Source of the DNA: Actinomadura terrae
GTDB taxonomy: Bacteria; Actinomycetota; Actinomycetes; Streptosporangiales; Streptosporangiaceae
Direction: 5' to 3'
Assembly: GCF_022751215.1 (NCBI RefSeq)
Contig: NZ_JAICDG010000004.1
Span: 124,001-188,000, forward strand
Length of the DNA stretch: 64,000 nucleotides
Part shown: piece after piece, positions 41,706 through 51,108 of the stretch
Layout: the number at the start of each line of letters is the position of its first letter
Numbering within the stretch: the stretch's first letter is position 1
Notes under the pieces: model-generated
What the model saw: the letters and a program-made list of their open reading frames with translations, nothing else
Databases searched by the model: none
What the model was told of the DNA's origin: nothing
Position numbers and translations under genes: made by a program

Positions 41706-42009
41706 CCGAACTCCTCGGACGGGTCGGGTGGTCGCTCCCAAAATCGCCGTGGAACGGTGGCGTCCTCAAGGGCCCCCTGCACGGTCGGCCACAACCGGAA
41801 CCGCCGCGCGGCCGGACGCATCATCGGTGTGGTCGGCAAGGCCTGCTCACCGGCCCGGACGGCGGCCGCGATGAACGGCGCGTCCGGAACTCCGGTCTGG
41901 GCGGGCCCTTGCCGAACCGCGATCGGACGATGTAGGCGGAGCGACGGCGCCACGAAATCACATACAACATCTAGGCGCTGTACTCCCGTCAGCCACAAGA
42001 TGTAGAGTC
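41706..42009. other. intergenic region upstream of the cobalamin riboswitch
   Basis: About 300 bp between the divergent Tat-protein gene and the riboswitch. It should contain the nrd promoter; a TAGAGT hexamer just before the aptamer is a possible -10. The reverse frame over this region has no protein character. Nothing else recognised. Confidence 0.45.
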
Positions 42010-42212
42010 TGTCCCGGCGCTGGTCCACCGCCTCAGGCGAGGCGGTGGCGCAAGAGGGAACCCGGTGCGGCGTGTTCGCGCGCGCCAATTCCGGGACTGC
42101 CCCGCAGCGGTGATGGGGAACGAAAGCCGTCATGAGCACTGGGCCGCAGGGTCTGGGAAGCGACGGCCGGTAGGCGTGTGCGTGACGCCCCTGAGTCCGA
42201 AGACCTGCCGGC
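42010..42212 (+). promoter_or_regulatory. cobalamin (B12) riboswitch
   Basis: Conserved aptamer elements appear in order: a hairpin at 42025-42048, the GAGGGAACCCGGTG strand, CCGGGACTGCCCCGCAGC, and the B12-box AGTCCGAAGACCTGCC at 42194-42209. It precedes nrdA by about 115 nt. In actinomycetes holding a B12-dependent class II reductase elsewhere, this switch turns off class I nrdAB when B12 is present. TCTCCC at 42288-42293 is complementary to GGGAGA in the ribosome binding site (42317-42322), a possible sequester. Confidence 0.9.
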
Positions 42213-42327
42213 GTCCAGTCGTCCATCACGCCTTCGAGGGAGGGGCCGGGCGAGCAAGGCGCGGGCGCCGCGGTGCCCTCGTCCTGTTCTCCCCTGCCCG
42301 CGAGGGCGCTCACAGAGGGAGAGCAAC

Positions 42328-44496
42328 GTGACCGTCACCGCACCCGACGTCCAGGATCGCGAGCTGGCCATCCGCCAGGCCGCGGACGAGATCGGCGCGG
42401 ATCCGAGCCGGTCGCGGACGGCCGCCGCGCTGCTCGCGGAGCTGATCGGGGACGAGGTCGCGGCGCAGGGCGTCGAGTCGTTCTCCGGCTCGATCCGCCT
42501 CGCGCATGCCGAGGGCCTGCTGAACGACGCGACGGCGGCCTTCGTCGCGGCCCATGCCGACGAGCTGGACGCGCTCGTGGACGACACCGCGGACGGACGG
42601 TTCGAGTACTTCGGGCTGCGCACCGTCCACGACCGGTACCTGCTGCGGCACCCGCGCAGCCGGAAGCCGATCGAGCGCCCCCAGTACTTCCTGATGCGGG
42701 TCGCGTGCGGCCTCGCCGGCACGGTCGCCGAGGCCGGCGAGCTGTACGGGCTGATGTCGCGGCTGGAGTACCTGCCCTCGTCGCCGACGCTGTTCAACTC
42801 CGGTGCCCGCCGCGCCCAGCTGTCGTCCTGCTTCCTGCTCGACTCCCCCAAGGACGAGCTGGAGTCCATCTACGAGCGGTACGGGCAGGTCGCGCGCCTG
42901 TCGAAGTACGCGGGCGGCATCGGCATCTCCTGGACGCGCATCCGGTCCCGCGGCTCCCTGATCCGCGGCACCAACGGCCACTCCAACGGCATCGTCCCGT
43001 GGCTGCGCACGCTGGACGCGTCCGTCGCCGCCGTCAACCAGGGCGGCCGCCGCAAGGGCGCGGCCTGCGTGTACCTGGAGCCGTGGCACGCCGACGTCGA
43101 GGAGTTCCTCGAACTGCGCGACAACACCGGCGAGGACGCCCGCCGCACCCACAACCTCAACCTGGCCAACTGGATCCCGGACGAGTTCATGCGGCGCGTC
43201 GAGGCCGACGCCGAGTGGTCGCTGTTCGACCCCAAGGACGTCCCGGAGCTCGCCGACCTGTACGGCGCGGAGTTCGACGCGGCCTACCGCGCGGCCGAGG
43301 CCGCCGGGAAGCACACCCGCAGCCTCCCCGCGCGCCAGTTGTACGGGCGGATGATGCGCACGCTCGCGCAGACCGGCAACGGCTGGATGACCTTCAAGGA
43401 CATCGCCAACCGCACCTGCAACCAGACGGCCGAGCCCGGCAACGTCGTCCACCTGTCGAACCTGTGCACCGAGATCCTCCAGGTGACCAGCGAGGCCGAG
43501 ACCGCCGTCTGCAACCTCGGGTCGGTCAACCTGGCCCGGCACGTCACCCCCGACGGGTTCGACTTCGCGCGGCTGCGCGAGACCGTCAGGACGGCGGTGC
43601 GGTTCCTGGACCGCACCATCGACCGCGGCTACTACCCCACGCCCGAGGCCGCCGCGGCGAACCTGCGGTGGCGGCCGGTGGGGCTGGGCGTGATGGGTCT
43701 GGCCGACGTGTTCTTCACCCTGCGGCTGCCTTTCGACTCGGACGAGGCGCTGCGCCTTTCCACCGACATCGCCGAAGAGATCGCGCTGTGCGCCTACGCG
43801 ACCTCGGCGGACCTCGCCGAGGAGGCGGGGGCTCACCCCTCCTATGCGCAGACCCGCGCCGCGCGCGGCGTCCTGCATCCCGACCATTTCACGGTGAGCG
43901 ACCGCAAAAAGGTTGAGTGGGACGCCTTGCGCGCCCGCGTCGCCCGGACCGGTCTGCGCAATTCCCTGCTGACCGCGATCGCGCCCACCGCGACGATCGC
44001 GTCCATCTCCGGCTGCTACGAATGCGTCGAGCCGCAGGTCTCCAACGTCTTCAAACGCGAGACCCTCTCCGGCGAGTTCCTCCAGGTCAACCAGTATCTC
44101 GTCGCCGACCTCCAGGCCGCGGGGCTGTGGACGCGGGAGATCCGCGACGCGATCAAACGCGCCGACGGCTCGGTCCAGGGCGTTCCCGTCCTCGACGACG
44201 ACCTGAAAAGGCTTTACCGGACGGCCTGGGAACTCCCGCAGAAGGCGCTGATCGACCTCGCGGCCGCCCGCACGCCGTTCATCGACCAGTCCCAATCCCT
44301 GAACCTGTTCATGGCTGCGCCCACGATCGGCAAGCTCTCGTCGATGTACGCCTATGCCTGGAAGGCCGGGCTGAAGACGACCTACTACCTGCGGTCGCGG
44401 CCCGCGACGCGCATCGCGCAAACGACCGTCACGACCATCGAAGCCGATGTCGCCTGCTCCCTTGAGAACCCCGAGATCTGCGAGGCGTGCCAGTAA
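42328..44496 (+). CDS. nrdA: class Ia ribonucleoside-diphosphate reductase, large subunit
   Basis: A 722-residue catalytic subunit that reduces ribonucleoside diphosphates with the radical made by NrdB. Motifs are SKYAGGIGISWTRIRSRGSL, NLCTEILQ with the active-site Cys, AVCNLGSVNLARH, PTATIASISGCYE and the terminal CEAC pair that shuttles electrons. No N-terminal ATP-cone is evident, so activity control by dATP may be missing. GTG at 42328 follows AGAGGGAGAG. It is controlled by the upstream cobalamin riboswitch and overlaps nrdB. Confidence 0.95.
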   Translation: MTVTAPDVQDRELAIRQAADEIGADPSRSRTAAALLAELIGDEVAAQGVESFSGSIRLAHAEGLLNDATAAFVAAHADELDALVDDTADGRFEYFGLRTVHDRYLLRHPRSRKPIERPQYFLMRVACGLAGTVAEAGELYGLMSRLEYLPSSPTLFNSGARRAQLSSCFLLDSPKDELESIYERYGQVARLSKYAGGIGISWTRIRSRGSLIRGTNGHSNGIVPWLRTLDASVAAVNQGGRRKGAACVYLEPWHADVEEFLELRDNTGEDARRTHNLNLANWIPDEFMRRVEADAEWSLFDPKDVPELADLYGAEFDAAYRAAEAAGKHTRSLPARQLYGRMMRTLAQTGNGWMTFKDIANRTCNQTAEPGNVVHLSNLCTEILQVTSEAETAVCNLGSVNLARHVTPDGFDFARLRETVRTAVRFLDRTIDRGYYPTPEAAAANLRWRPVGLGVMGLADVFFTLRLPFDSDEALRLSTDIAEEIALCAYATSADLAEEAGAHPSYAQTRAARGVLHPDHFTVSDRKKVEWDALRARVARTGLRNSLLTAIAPTATIASISGCYECVEPQVSNVFKRETLSGEFLQVNQYLVADLQAAGLWTREIRDAIKRADGSVQGVPVLDDDLKRLYRTAWELPQKALIDLAAARTPFIDQSQSLNLFMAAPTIGKLSSMYAYAWKAGLKTTYYLRSRPATRIAQTTVTTIEADVACSLENPEICEACQ

Positions 44497-45491
44497 TGCT
44501 GCTCGACCCCGGCATGGACCTGACCCTGCGTCCCATGCGCTATCCCGACTTCTACGAGCGCTACCGCGCCGCGATCCGCAACACCTGGACGGTCGAGGAG
44601 GTCGACCTCGCCTCCGATCTGGCGGACCTGAAGAAGCTGACCGCCGACGAACTCCACCTCGTCAAACGGCTCGTCGCGTTCTTCGCCACCGGCGACTCCA
44701 TCGTCGCCAACAACCTGGTGCTCAACCTCTACAAGCACGTGAACAGCCCCGAGGCACGGCTGTACTTGTCGCGGCAGCTCTATGAGGAGGCCGTCCACGT
44801 CCAGTTCTACCTGACGCTGCTGGACACCTATCTCCAGGACGACGACGAGCGCCGCCAGGCGTTCGCCGCGATCGAGCACATCCCCTCGATCCGCGCCAAG
44901 GGCCGGTTCTGCTTCACATGGATCGACTCGATCTCCTCGGTGGACCAGCTCACCACGAGGCAGCAGCGCCGCGGCTTCCTGCTCAACCTGATCTGCTTCG
45001 CCGCCTGCATCGAGGGTCTGTTCTTCTACGGTGCCTTCGCCTACGTGTACTGGCTGCGCTCCCGCGGGCTGCTCAACGGGCTGGCCTCCGGAACCAACTG
45101 GGTTTTTCGCGACGAGTCGATGCACATGGAATTCGCGTTCTCCGTCGTCGACACCGTCCGCGCCGAGGAGCCGGACCTGTTCGACGACAAGCTCACCGCG
45201 CAGGTCACCGAAATGCTTGAGGAGGCTGTGGCCGCCGAACTCGCGTTCGCCCACGACCTGTGCGGCGACGGCCTCCCCGGCATGTCCGCCGCCGACATGC
45301 GCGCCTACCTGGAGTATGCCGCCGACCAGCGCCTCGTCCGCCTCGGGATGCCGCGCCGCTACGGCTCGGCCAACCCGTTCGCCTTCATGGAACTGCAAGA
45401 CGTCCAGGAGCTGTCCAACTTCTTCGAGCGCCGCGTCTCGGCCTACCAGGTCGCCGTGGAAGGGAGCGTCACCCTCGACGAGGACTTCTGA
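44496..45491 (+). CDS. nrdB: ribonucleoside-diphosphate reductase, radical-generating beta subunit
   Basis: A 331-residue ferritin-like R2 protein. Iron ligands and the radical residue are visible: Asp67 in ATGDS, Glu98 and His101 in EEAVH, and Tyr105 at the position of the classic tyrosyl radical (E-x2-H-x3-Y). RDESMHMEF carries the second Glu-x2-His pair. It therefore looks like a tyrosyl-radical class Ia/Ib type rather than a Phe-type Ic. The ATG overlaps the nrdA stop (TAATG), so the subunits are made together under the riboswitch. Confidence 0.95.
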   Translation: MLLDPGMDLTLRPMRYPDFYERYRAAIRNTWTVEEVDLASDLADLKKLTADELHLVKRLVAFFATGDSIVANNLVLNLYKHVNSPEARLYLSRQLYEEAVHVQFYLTLLDTYLQDDDERRQAFAAIEHIPSIRAKGRFCFTWIDSISSVDQLTTRQQRRGFLLNLICFAACIEGLFFYGAFAYVYWLRSRGLLNGLASGTNWVFRDESMHMEFAFSVVDTVRAEEPDLFDDKLTAQVTEMLEEAVAAELAFAHDLCGDGLPGMSAADMRAYLEYAADQRLVRLGMPRRYGSANPFAFMELQDVQELSNFFERRVSAYQVAVEGSVTLDEDF

Positions 45492-45652
45492 CACGCACGA
45501 CCGCTGCTACTTTTGAGGGCATGCTTCAACCTCGTGCCTAGACACCGGCCCGCCGCGTCCGCTGGGTTCTCTGCCCCGGACGCGGCCCCGGGTCCGTGCA
45601 GGCATCCGGCGACCCGTCCGACGTGGTGGTCGCCGCTTCGCGAGGTATTGCT

Positions 45653-46912
45653 GTGTCTTCGTCCATGGTGGCGCCCTCTTACCGCGCCGTTCTCCGCACG
45701 CCCTTCGCCTTCCGCACCTTCACCATGGCATTGGTCGGACGGCTCTCCTACGGAACCGTTTTCCTCTCACTCGTCCTGGCGCTGACCGACGCCACCGGCT
45801 CCTTCGCGATGGCGGGAGGCGCCATCGCCCTCTTCGGGCTCACCAGCTCCCTGCTGTCGCCGCTGCGCGCCCACCTGATCGACCGGCACGGCGTACGGAA
45901 AGCGCTTCCCCCTATGGCGGTCGCCTACGCGTTGGCCCTCGCCGTCATCGCCGCGCTCACCTGGCGGCCCGGAATTCCGGGTGTCGCACTCTGGTCGCTG
46001 GCGGGCGTCGCGGGCGCGCTCACTCCTCCTCTCGGCCCCATCATGCGGACCTTGTGGAGCGAACTGCTCGGCGACGACGAGGCGCTACTGCAACGGGCCT
46101 ATTCGCTCGACACGGTGGCGGAGGAACTGCTCTACGTCACCGGGCCGCTGATCGCCGGGGTGCTGGCCGGCCTGGTCGCTCCCGCGCTGGGCATCGCGGT
46201 CAGCGCCGTCCTGGTCTTCGTTGGCGCGCTGGGGCTGGTGCTCTCACCGGCGGTGTGCTCGGGGCCGCCCTCGCCTGAGCCGTCCGATGCCGCCCCGGGT
46301 CTGGACGGCATGGCTAAGCGGGGCTCGTTGTTCGCGGACCTCGCGCGGCTGCGGCGGCCCGTCCTTGTCACGGCGGGGGTCGGCATGTGCCTCGGCGCGC
46401 TGAACCTGCTCGTCGTGGCCTTCGCGGAGGAGCATGGACGGCTCGCCGCGGTCGCCTGGGTCGAGGCCGCGCTCGCGACCGGAAGCGCGATCGGCGGCCT
46501 GCTCTACGGCACGGTGACCTGGCGGATCGGGCTGGAGCGCAGGCTGCTCCTGATGACCGTGGCCCTGGCCACCGCCTTGGCCACGGCCGGACTCGCGCCG
46601 AACCTGCCCGTGCTCGCGTTGCTGGTCGCGGTCACCGGGTTGTTCGTGTCGCCCGTCCTCACCGCGAGCTACGTCCTGGCCGACAAGGCCGCCACGTCCG
46701 GGGCCAGGACCCAGGCCGGAGCCTGGGTGAACACGGCCTTCAACACGGGCCATTCCGCCGGCTCCGCCTCGGTGGGCCTGCTCATCGGCAACCTCGCCCT
46801 CGCCGGATGCTTCGCCGTCAGCGCGGCCGCCCCGCTCCTGGGCGTCCTGGCCTCGCTGAACCCATCCAAAGGGCCTCCAACCACCGAGAATTCGGAGTCG
46901 GCGAACGGCTAG
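45653..46912 (+). CDS. MFS transporter
   Basis: A membrane protein of about 419 residues with twelve predicted helices in two halves joined by a hydrophilic loop (about 205-235). It has the family sequence RAHLIDRHGVRKAL after helix 2. Similar actinobacterial MFS proteins export small molecules; the substrate is unknown. GTG at 45653 follows CGAGG at a good distance; the ATG at 45665 is an alternative. It starts 161 bp after nrdB and converges on the WYL gene. No regulator adjoins it. Confidence 0.85.
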   Translation: MSSSMVAPSYRAVLRTPFAFRTFTMALVGRLSYGTVFLSLVLALTDATGSFAMAGGAIALFGLTSSLLSPLRAHLIDRHGVRKALPPMAVAYALALAVIAALTWRPGIPGVALWSLAGVAGALTPPLGPIMRTLWSELLGDDEALLQRAYSLDTVAEELLYVTGPLIAGVLAGLVAPALGIAVSAVLVFVGALGLVLSPAVCSGPPSPEPSDAAPGLDGMAKRGSLFADLARLRRPVLVTAGVGMCLGALNLLVVAFAEEHGRLAAVAWVEAALATGSAIGGLLYGTVTWRIGLERRLLLMTVALATALATAGLAPNLPVLALLVAVTGLFVSPVLTASYVLADKAATSGARTQAGAWVNTAFNTGHSAGSASVGLLIGNLALAGCFAVSAAAPLLGVLASLNPSKGPPTTENSESANG

Positions 46913-47949
46913 GTCCGGTACCGCGAGGGGTCTGCGATGGGAGTGGCGGCCGCGGCGGCCCGGCGGGCGAGGTCGGCGAACGCCGTGCGCAGCTCAGGGG
47001 GGTCGACGACGTCGATGGGCGCGTCGAAACGGGCGAGGGCGGCGGCCAGGCCGGGCCAGGACCACGCGCCGAGCCGGACCCGGCAGCGGTCCTCGCCGAG
47101 GGCGGTGACGATGCCGTCGTGCGCGAACGGGACCACCTCCCCGGCCGGCAGGTGCAAGATCACCTCGCCTTGGCACGGCCATCGATCGGCGCCCCCGTCG
47201 GAACCCTTGAACCTGGCCGCCAGGAATGCCGCCGGGTCGCCGCCGGGAAGCTCGCGGGGGACGAAGCGGGGCCCGTTCGGGGTGCGCGGGGTGATCCGGT
47301 CGGCGCGGTAGACGCGCCAGTCCTCGCGGGCGGGCTCCCAGCCGATCAGGTACCAGCGTCCCGAGCGTGCCAGCAGGTGGTGCGGCTGCACGCTGCGCGG
47401 CGCCGGGACGTCCCGGCCGCCGGTACGGGCCGGTGAGGTGCGGCCGGACGAGGCGTAGTCGAACCGCAGCTCCTCCCGCGCGTTGAGGGCGGCGGCGATG
47501 GCCAGCAGCACGGCGGTCCGCGCCGGACCGTCGCCCTCGCGCGCCGGGCGTCCGACGACCGTGGGTTCGAAGGCGTCCAGCCGGGCCCGCAGCCGGGCGG
47601 GCATGACCTGGCTGATCGTGGCGAGCGCCCGGGCGGCGTCCTCCTCGATGCCCGCGCCCAGCTGCGGGGCGCCGCGCAGCGCGATCGCCAGTGCGATCGC
47701 CTGGTCGTCGTCGAACAGCAGGGGCGGCAGCTGGGCCCCGGCATCGAGCCGGTAGCCGCCGTCGGGCCCCTTGATCGCGCGGACGGGATAGCCGAGCTCG
47801 CGGAGCCGGTCCACATCACGGCGCACGGTACGCGGGCTGACCTCCAACCGCTCGGCGAGCAGGTGCCCCGGCCAGTCGCGGCGGGCCTGCAAGAGGGACA
47901 GCAGCGACAACAGGCGACGCGAGGTCGACGGTGCGGAACTGGTCGGCAT
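46909..47949 (-). CDS. WYL-domain transcriptional regulator
   Basis: A 346-residue regulator: an N-terminal DeoR-like winged helix (LLSLLQARRDWPGHLLAERLEVSPRTVRRD, GYPVRAIKGPDGGYRL), a WYL domain (VQPHHLLARSGRWYLIGWEPAREDWRVYRADRI, given here by its two halves) and a C-terminal extension. WYL proteins often sense ligands such as nucleotides or single-stranded DNA. ATG at 47949 is chosen over the longer frame. The divergent VOC-family gene with a perfect palindrome between is its probable target. Confidence 0.9.
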   Translation of the reverse strand: MPTSSAPSTSRRLLSLLSLLQARRDWPGHLLAERLEVSPRTVRRDVDRLRELGYPVRAIKGPDGGYRLDAGAQLPPLLFDDDQAIALAIALRGAPQLGAGIEEDAARALATISQVMPARLRARLDAFEPTVVGRPAREGDGPARTAVLLAIAAALNAREELRFDYASSGRTSPARTGGRDVPAPRSVQPHHLLARSGRWYLIGWEPAREDWRVYRADRITPRTPNGPRFVPRELPGGDPAAFLAARFKGSDGGADRWPCQGEVILHLPAGEVVPFAHDGIVTALGEDRCRVRLGAWSWPGLAAALARFDAPIDVVDPPELRTAFADLARRAAAAATPIADPSRYRT

Positions 47950-47970
47950 GATTCTGACCCTAGGCGCTGA

Positions 47971-47991
47971 AGAGGACGTTCTCTGTCCTCT
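47971..47991. promoter_or_regulatory. perfect 7-bp inverted repeat between WYL and VOC genes
   Basis: AGAGGAC (47971-47977) and GTCCTCT (47985-47991) are perfect inverted repeats seven bases apart in the 107-bp divergent gap, a likely operator of the WYL protein. Confidence 0.55.
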
Positions 47992-48056
47992 ACTGGTGTG
48001 ACACTCCTCAGGAGTCACCGGAAACCGGTCCGGTGCCCGAGGCAAGGAGCGACCCC

Positions 48057-48509
48057 ATGGCGTTCACCACGACCGCACACCTGAACTTCCACGGCCAGGC
48101 CCGCGAGGCGCTGGAGTTCTACCAGTCGGTCTTCGGCGGGAAGACCACCATCGCCACCTACGGCGACTTCGGCATGCCCGAGGACGTGCCGGGCAGCGGC
48201 GATGTCGTCTTCGGCCAGGTCATCGGCGACGGCGGCTTCCGGGTGATGGCCTACGACGTCCCCGGCCGGGCCGAGCCGGCGCCGGCCGGGACGACCACCC
48301 GTGAGAACGGGATGACGATCACCACGGAGAAGTTCTTCCTGTCCGTTCGCGGCGAGACGGTCGAGGAGGTCGGCGTCCTGTGGGAGGGCCTCTCGGCCGG
48401 TGCCCATGTCATCGAGGCCTACGGGCCCGCCCCGTGGGCCCCCGCGTTCGGCATGCTCACCGACCGCTTCGGCGTCACCTGGATTCTCGACGTCGCGCCC
48501 ACCGGCTGA
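48057..48509 (+). CDS. VOC/PhnB-like (3-demethylubiquinone methyltransferase-fold) protein
   Basis: A 150-residue glyoxalase-superfamily protein of the PhnB type: TAHLNFHGQAREALEFYQSVFGG at the start, a central GDGGFRVMAYD strand and WAPAFGMLTDRFGVTWILDV at the end. Such small proteins bind metals or small organics; many act in antibiotic resistance or are of unknown function. ATG at 48057 follows AAGGAGC. It is divergent from the WYL regulator. Confidence 0.9.
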   Translation: MAFTTTAHLNFHGQAREALEFYQSVFGGKTTIATYGDFGMPEDVPGSGDVVFGQVIGDGGFRVMAYDVPGRAEPAPAGTTTRENGMTITTEKFFLSVRGETVEEVGVLWEGLSAGAHVIEAYGPAPWAPAFGMLTDRFGVTWILDVAPTG

Positions 48510-49006
48510 CGCACTGCACGGGACGCCTTAGGCGGCCGGCTTTTCAAGGTCGGCCCGGACCCAACTGAGGCCCAGGCCGTCGGCCAAGTTCAACAGGAAT
48601 CGCTCGTAGAAAATGGGGACGTAGGCGGTCAAGCAAGCTGCGGCAGCTGCACAGGGGGGGGTGCGGCTCGCCCGGCTCGGCCGTGTGACGGGGGCGGCAT
48701 CATCCGCCGGTGGCCGCCTTGCGGCGGGCGCGGTAGGTGGTGACGGTCGTCCGGCTGGCGCATGTGTCGGAGCGGAAGCGGCGGCGCGACTGCGGCCGGG
48801 CCGGGCGATGGGGTCCTTGCCGTCGTGGGCGAAGTGCAGGTGCTGGCCGTCCCCGTCGTGCTCGGCCACATGGATCGCGGGCGGGCAGCGTTCCAGCAGC
48901 AGGTAGGCCACGTGACCCACGCGTCCCCCGGCAGGTAAGTAGGGCTGAAGATTTTGGACATAAAGACTAAATGGAGCTTTTCGTTCCGGACGGCCAACCT
49001 AGTCGT
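48510..49006. other. intergenic region, no supported gene
   Basis: About 500 bp between the VOC and EamA genes. It holds a run of eight G near 48654-48661 and an AT-rich patch at 48940-48980 likely to be the EamA promoter. A minus-strand frame (48528-48920) has two protein-like ends (YLLLERCPPAIHVAEHDGDG and FYERFLLNLADGLGLSWV) around low-complexity sequence and could be gene debris. Confidence 0.4.
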
Positions 49007-49936
49007 ATGTTCGCGCGAATCGCCTCCCCCCACGTCCTCGCCCTGGCCGGAACCGTCGTGCTGTGGGCCTCGGCCTTCCCCGCGATCCGGGTCGGGATCG
49101 ACGGGCTGGGCGTGGAGGCGCTGTCGTTCCTGCGGATCGTGATCGCGGCCGGGGCGCTGCTGGTGGTGGCGCCGCTGGCGAAGGTCCGGCTGCCCCGGCG
49201 TCGCGATCTTCCCATGGTCGTCCTGTGCGGGGCCGCCGGCGTCACCGCCTATCAGGTGCTGCTCAACTGGGGCGAGGTCGAGGTGGCGGCCGGGACGGCG
49301 AGCCTGCTGATCGCGACCGCGCCCGTCTTCAGCGTCCTGCTCGGAAGCCTCTTCCTCAAGGAGCGGCTGAGCCGCGACATCGTCCTCGGCAGCGTCATCG
49401 CGATCGCCGGTGCGGCGATCGTCAGCCTGGGCGCGGGGGAGGGCGGTTTCACGGCCTCCGCGCTCATCGTCCTGGCCGCCGCCGTGGTCCAGGGGGTGTA
49501 CCACTTCGCCACCAAGCCCTTGCTGCGCCGCTATACAGGTCTGGAGGTCGCGACGCACGCGATGGTCGCGGGCACCGTTCTCGCCCTGCCGCTGGTCCCC
49601 GCCACGTGGGACGCGACCCCGCACGCACCGGCCGACGCGCTGGCCTCCGCCGTCTACCTGGGCCTGTTCCCCTCCGCGCTCGGCTTCGTCATCTGGGCCT
49701 ACGCCGTCGCCCGGCTGCCGCTCGCGGCGTCCACGGCCGCCCTGTACCTGGTGCCGCCGGTCGCGCTGGTCATCTCCCTCGTCTGGCTGGACGAGGTGCC
49801 GCACCCGATCGAGTTGGCGGGTGGAGCGGTCAGCGTCGCGGGAGTGATCCTGATCAACCGGCGCAGGCAGGCGCGGTGCCCTTCCGCACCCGGGCGCGGG
49901 GACGCGCGAACCGAGCAAGGAGCCGTCCGTGCTTGA
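49007..49936 (+). CDS. EamA/DMT-family transporter
   Basis: A protein of about 309 residues with ten predicted membrane helices in two EamA repeats (e.g. VVLWASAFPAIRVGI and ALVISLVWLDEVPHPIEL, then GGAVSVAGVILI). Members export metabolites or amino acids; the substrate is unknown. ATGs at 49007 and 48971 are both possible and neither has a strong ribosome binding site; the shorter one begins close to helix 1. Its end overlaps the LysR gene by eight bases, so the two are co-expressed. Confidence 0.88.
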   Translation: MFARIASPHVLALAGTVVLWASAFPAIRVGIDGLGVEALSFLRIVIAAGALLVVAPLAKVRLPRRRDLPMVVLCGAAGVTAYQVLLNWGEVEVAAGTASLLIATAPVFSVLLGSLFLKERLSRDIVLGSVIAIAGAAIVSLGAGEGGFTASALIVLAAAVVQGVYHFATKPLLRRYTGLEVATHAMVAGTVLALPLVPATWDATPHAPADALASAVYLGLFPSALGFVIWAYAVARLPLAASTAALYLVPPVALVISLVWLDEVPHPIELAGGAVSVAGVILINRRRQARCPSAPGRGDARTEQGAVRA

Positions 49937-50867
49937 CGTACGCCGCCTGCGCATCCTCCAGCACCTCGCCGCATACGGGACGGTCGCGGCGACCGCGGAG
50001 GCTCTGCACCTGACTCCACCGGCCGTCTCCCAACACCTCGCCGCCTTGCAGAAGGAGGCGGGAATGCCGGTGGTGGAAAAGCAGGGACGCACACTTCGCC
50101 TGACCCCGGCCGGGGAATTGCTGGTCGCCCACGCCGAAATCATTCTGGCCGAACTCGCGGCGGCCGAGTCCGGACTGGCCGCTCTGCAAACCGGCCGGCA
50201 CGGCATCGTGCGGATCACGGCCTTCCCCTCCGCGGCCCGCACCCTCATCGCGCCTCTATGGCAGCGCCTCGCCGACACCGACACCGATGCCGATCCGGCG
50301 CTGTCGCTACGGCTGTCCGTCCAGGAACCCGACCAGGCACTCGACGACCTGCGCAAGCGCTCGACCGACCTCGCCGTGGTCCACAGCTACACCGTATTGC
50401 CGCGCAATTTCCCCGCCGCCTGCGAGCAGAGCGTCCTCATGGAGGAACCGGTGCTGCTCGCCCTGCACCCCCGCCAGGCCGGCGCGCTCGGACTGGCGGC
50501 CGGGCAGCCGGCGGACCTGTCCCGGACGGCGCGGCTGCCGTGGCTGACCCCCGGCCCGGAGACGTCCTGCTACGAGATGATCCAGCGTGCGTGCGGCGCG
50601 GCCGGTTTCGTCCCGGACATCAGGACCCGCAGCAGCGACTTCTCCGTGCTCACGGCCCTGGTGGCGGCGGGAGCGGGCGCGGCCCTCATCCCCCGGATGG
50701 CCCTGCCGGACGCCACCGCGTCCCTCAGCCTCCACCCGCTGGTGCACCCGGTCTCGCGGACCATCCTCACCGTGAGCCGCGCGGGAACCGGCAGACACCC
50801 CGACCTGCGACGCGTCCTGGACCTTCTCCACGACCGGGCCACGGTCCCCGCGCCCGACCGGCGGTGA
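49929..50867 (+). CDS. LysR-family transcriptional regulator
   Basis: A 312-residue LysR regulator: N-terminal HTH (RILQHLAAYGTVAATAEALH, then TPPAVSQHLAALQ) and a periplasmic-binding-protein-like effector domain with IPRMAL near the end. GTG at 49929 follows AAGGAG. It overlaps the EamA transporter gene and probably controls it in response to the exported compound. Confidence 0.92.
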   Translation: MLDVRRLRILQHLAAYGTVAATAEALHLTPPAVSQHLAALQKEAGMPVVEKQGRTLRLTPAGELLVAHAEIILAELAAAESGLAALQTGRHGIVRITAFPSAARTLIAPLWQRLADTDTDADPALSLRLSVQEPDQALDDLRKRSTDLAVVHSYTVLPRNFPAACEQSVLMEEPVLLALHPRQAGALGLAAGQPADLSRTARLPWLTPGPETSCYEMIQRACGAAGFVPDIRTRSSDFSVLTALVAAGAGAALIPRMALPDATASLSLHPLVHPVSRTILTVSRAGTGRHPDLRRVLDLLHDRATVPAPDRR

Positions 50868-50874
50868 CCGCCGG

Positions 50875-51108
50875 CTAGGAATCCGTGATCTCTTCGTGGT
50901 TTTTTCTACGCCGAATATAGCTGGCGATCACGCCCGTAATTGCGGCGGACGATAACACCACGCCGGCCACGGCGATGATCCCCTCCGGGCCGATCGAGAG
51001 GAGGACGGCGGTGGTCGCCGCTCCGATGGAAACGACTGAACCGACCACCGCAGGCACCGTCTGCGAGTGGGGGGCCTGGGGACTTCCGTCGAGTCGCTCG
51101 TTAGCCAT
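50875..51108 (-). CDS. small two-helix membrane protein
   Basis: A 77-residue protein with two hydrophobic segments (VPAVVGSVVSIGAATTAVLL and IAVAGVVLSSAAITGVIASYI) and a short basic end (RRRKNHEE). No family recognised. Its ATG overlaps the end of the next upstream gene, a four-helix membrane protein, by eight bases, so the pair forms a translationally coupled operon. Two coupled small membrane proteins could make one complex, but nothing in the sequence says what it does. Confidence 0.7.
   Translation of the reverse strand: MANERLDGSPQAPHSQTVPAVVGSVVSIGAATTAVLLSIGPEGIIAVAGVVLSSAAITGVIASYIRRRKNHEEITDS

Noticed and set aside
48528..48920. Minus-strand 130-codon frame with protein-like ends
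   Set aside because: The middle is low complexity and there is no convincing start; kept only as possible debris in the intergenic entry.
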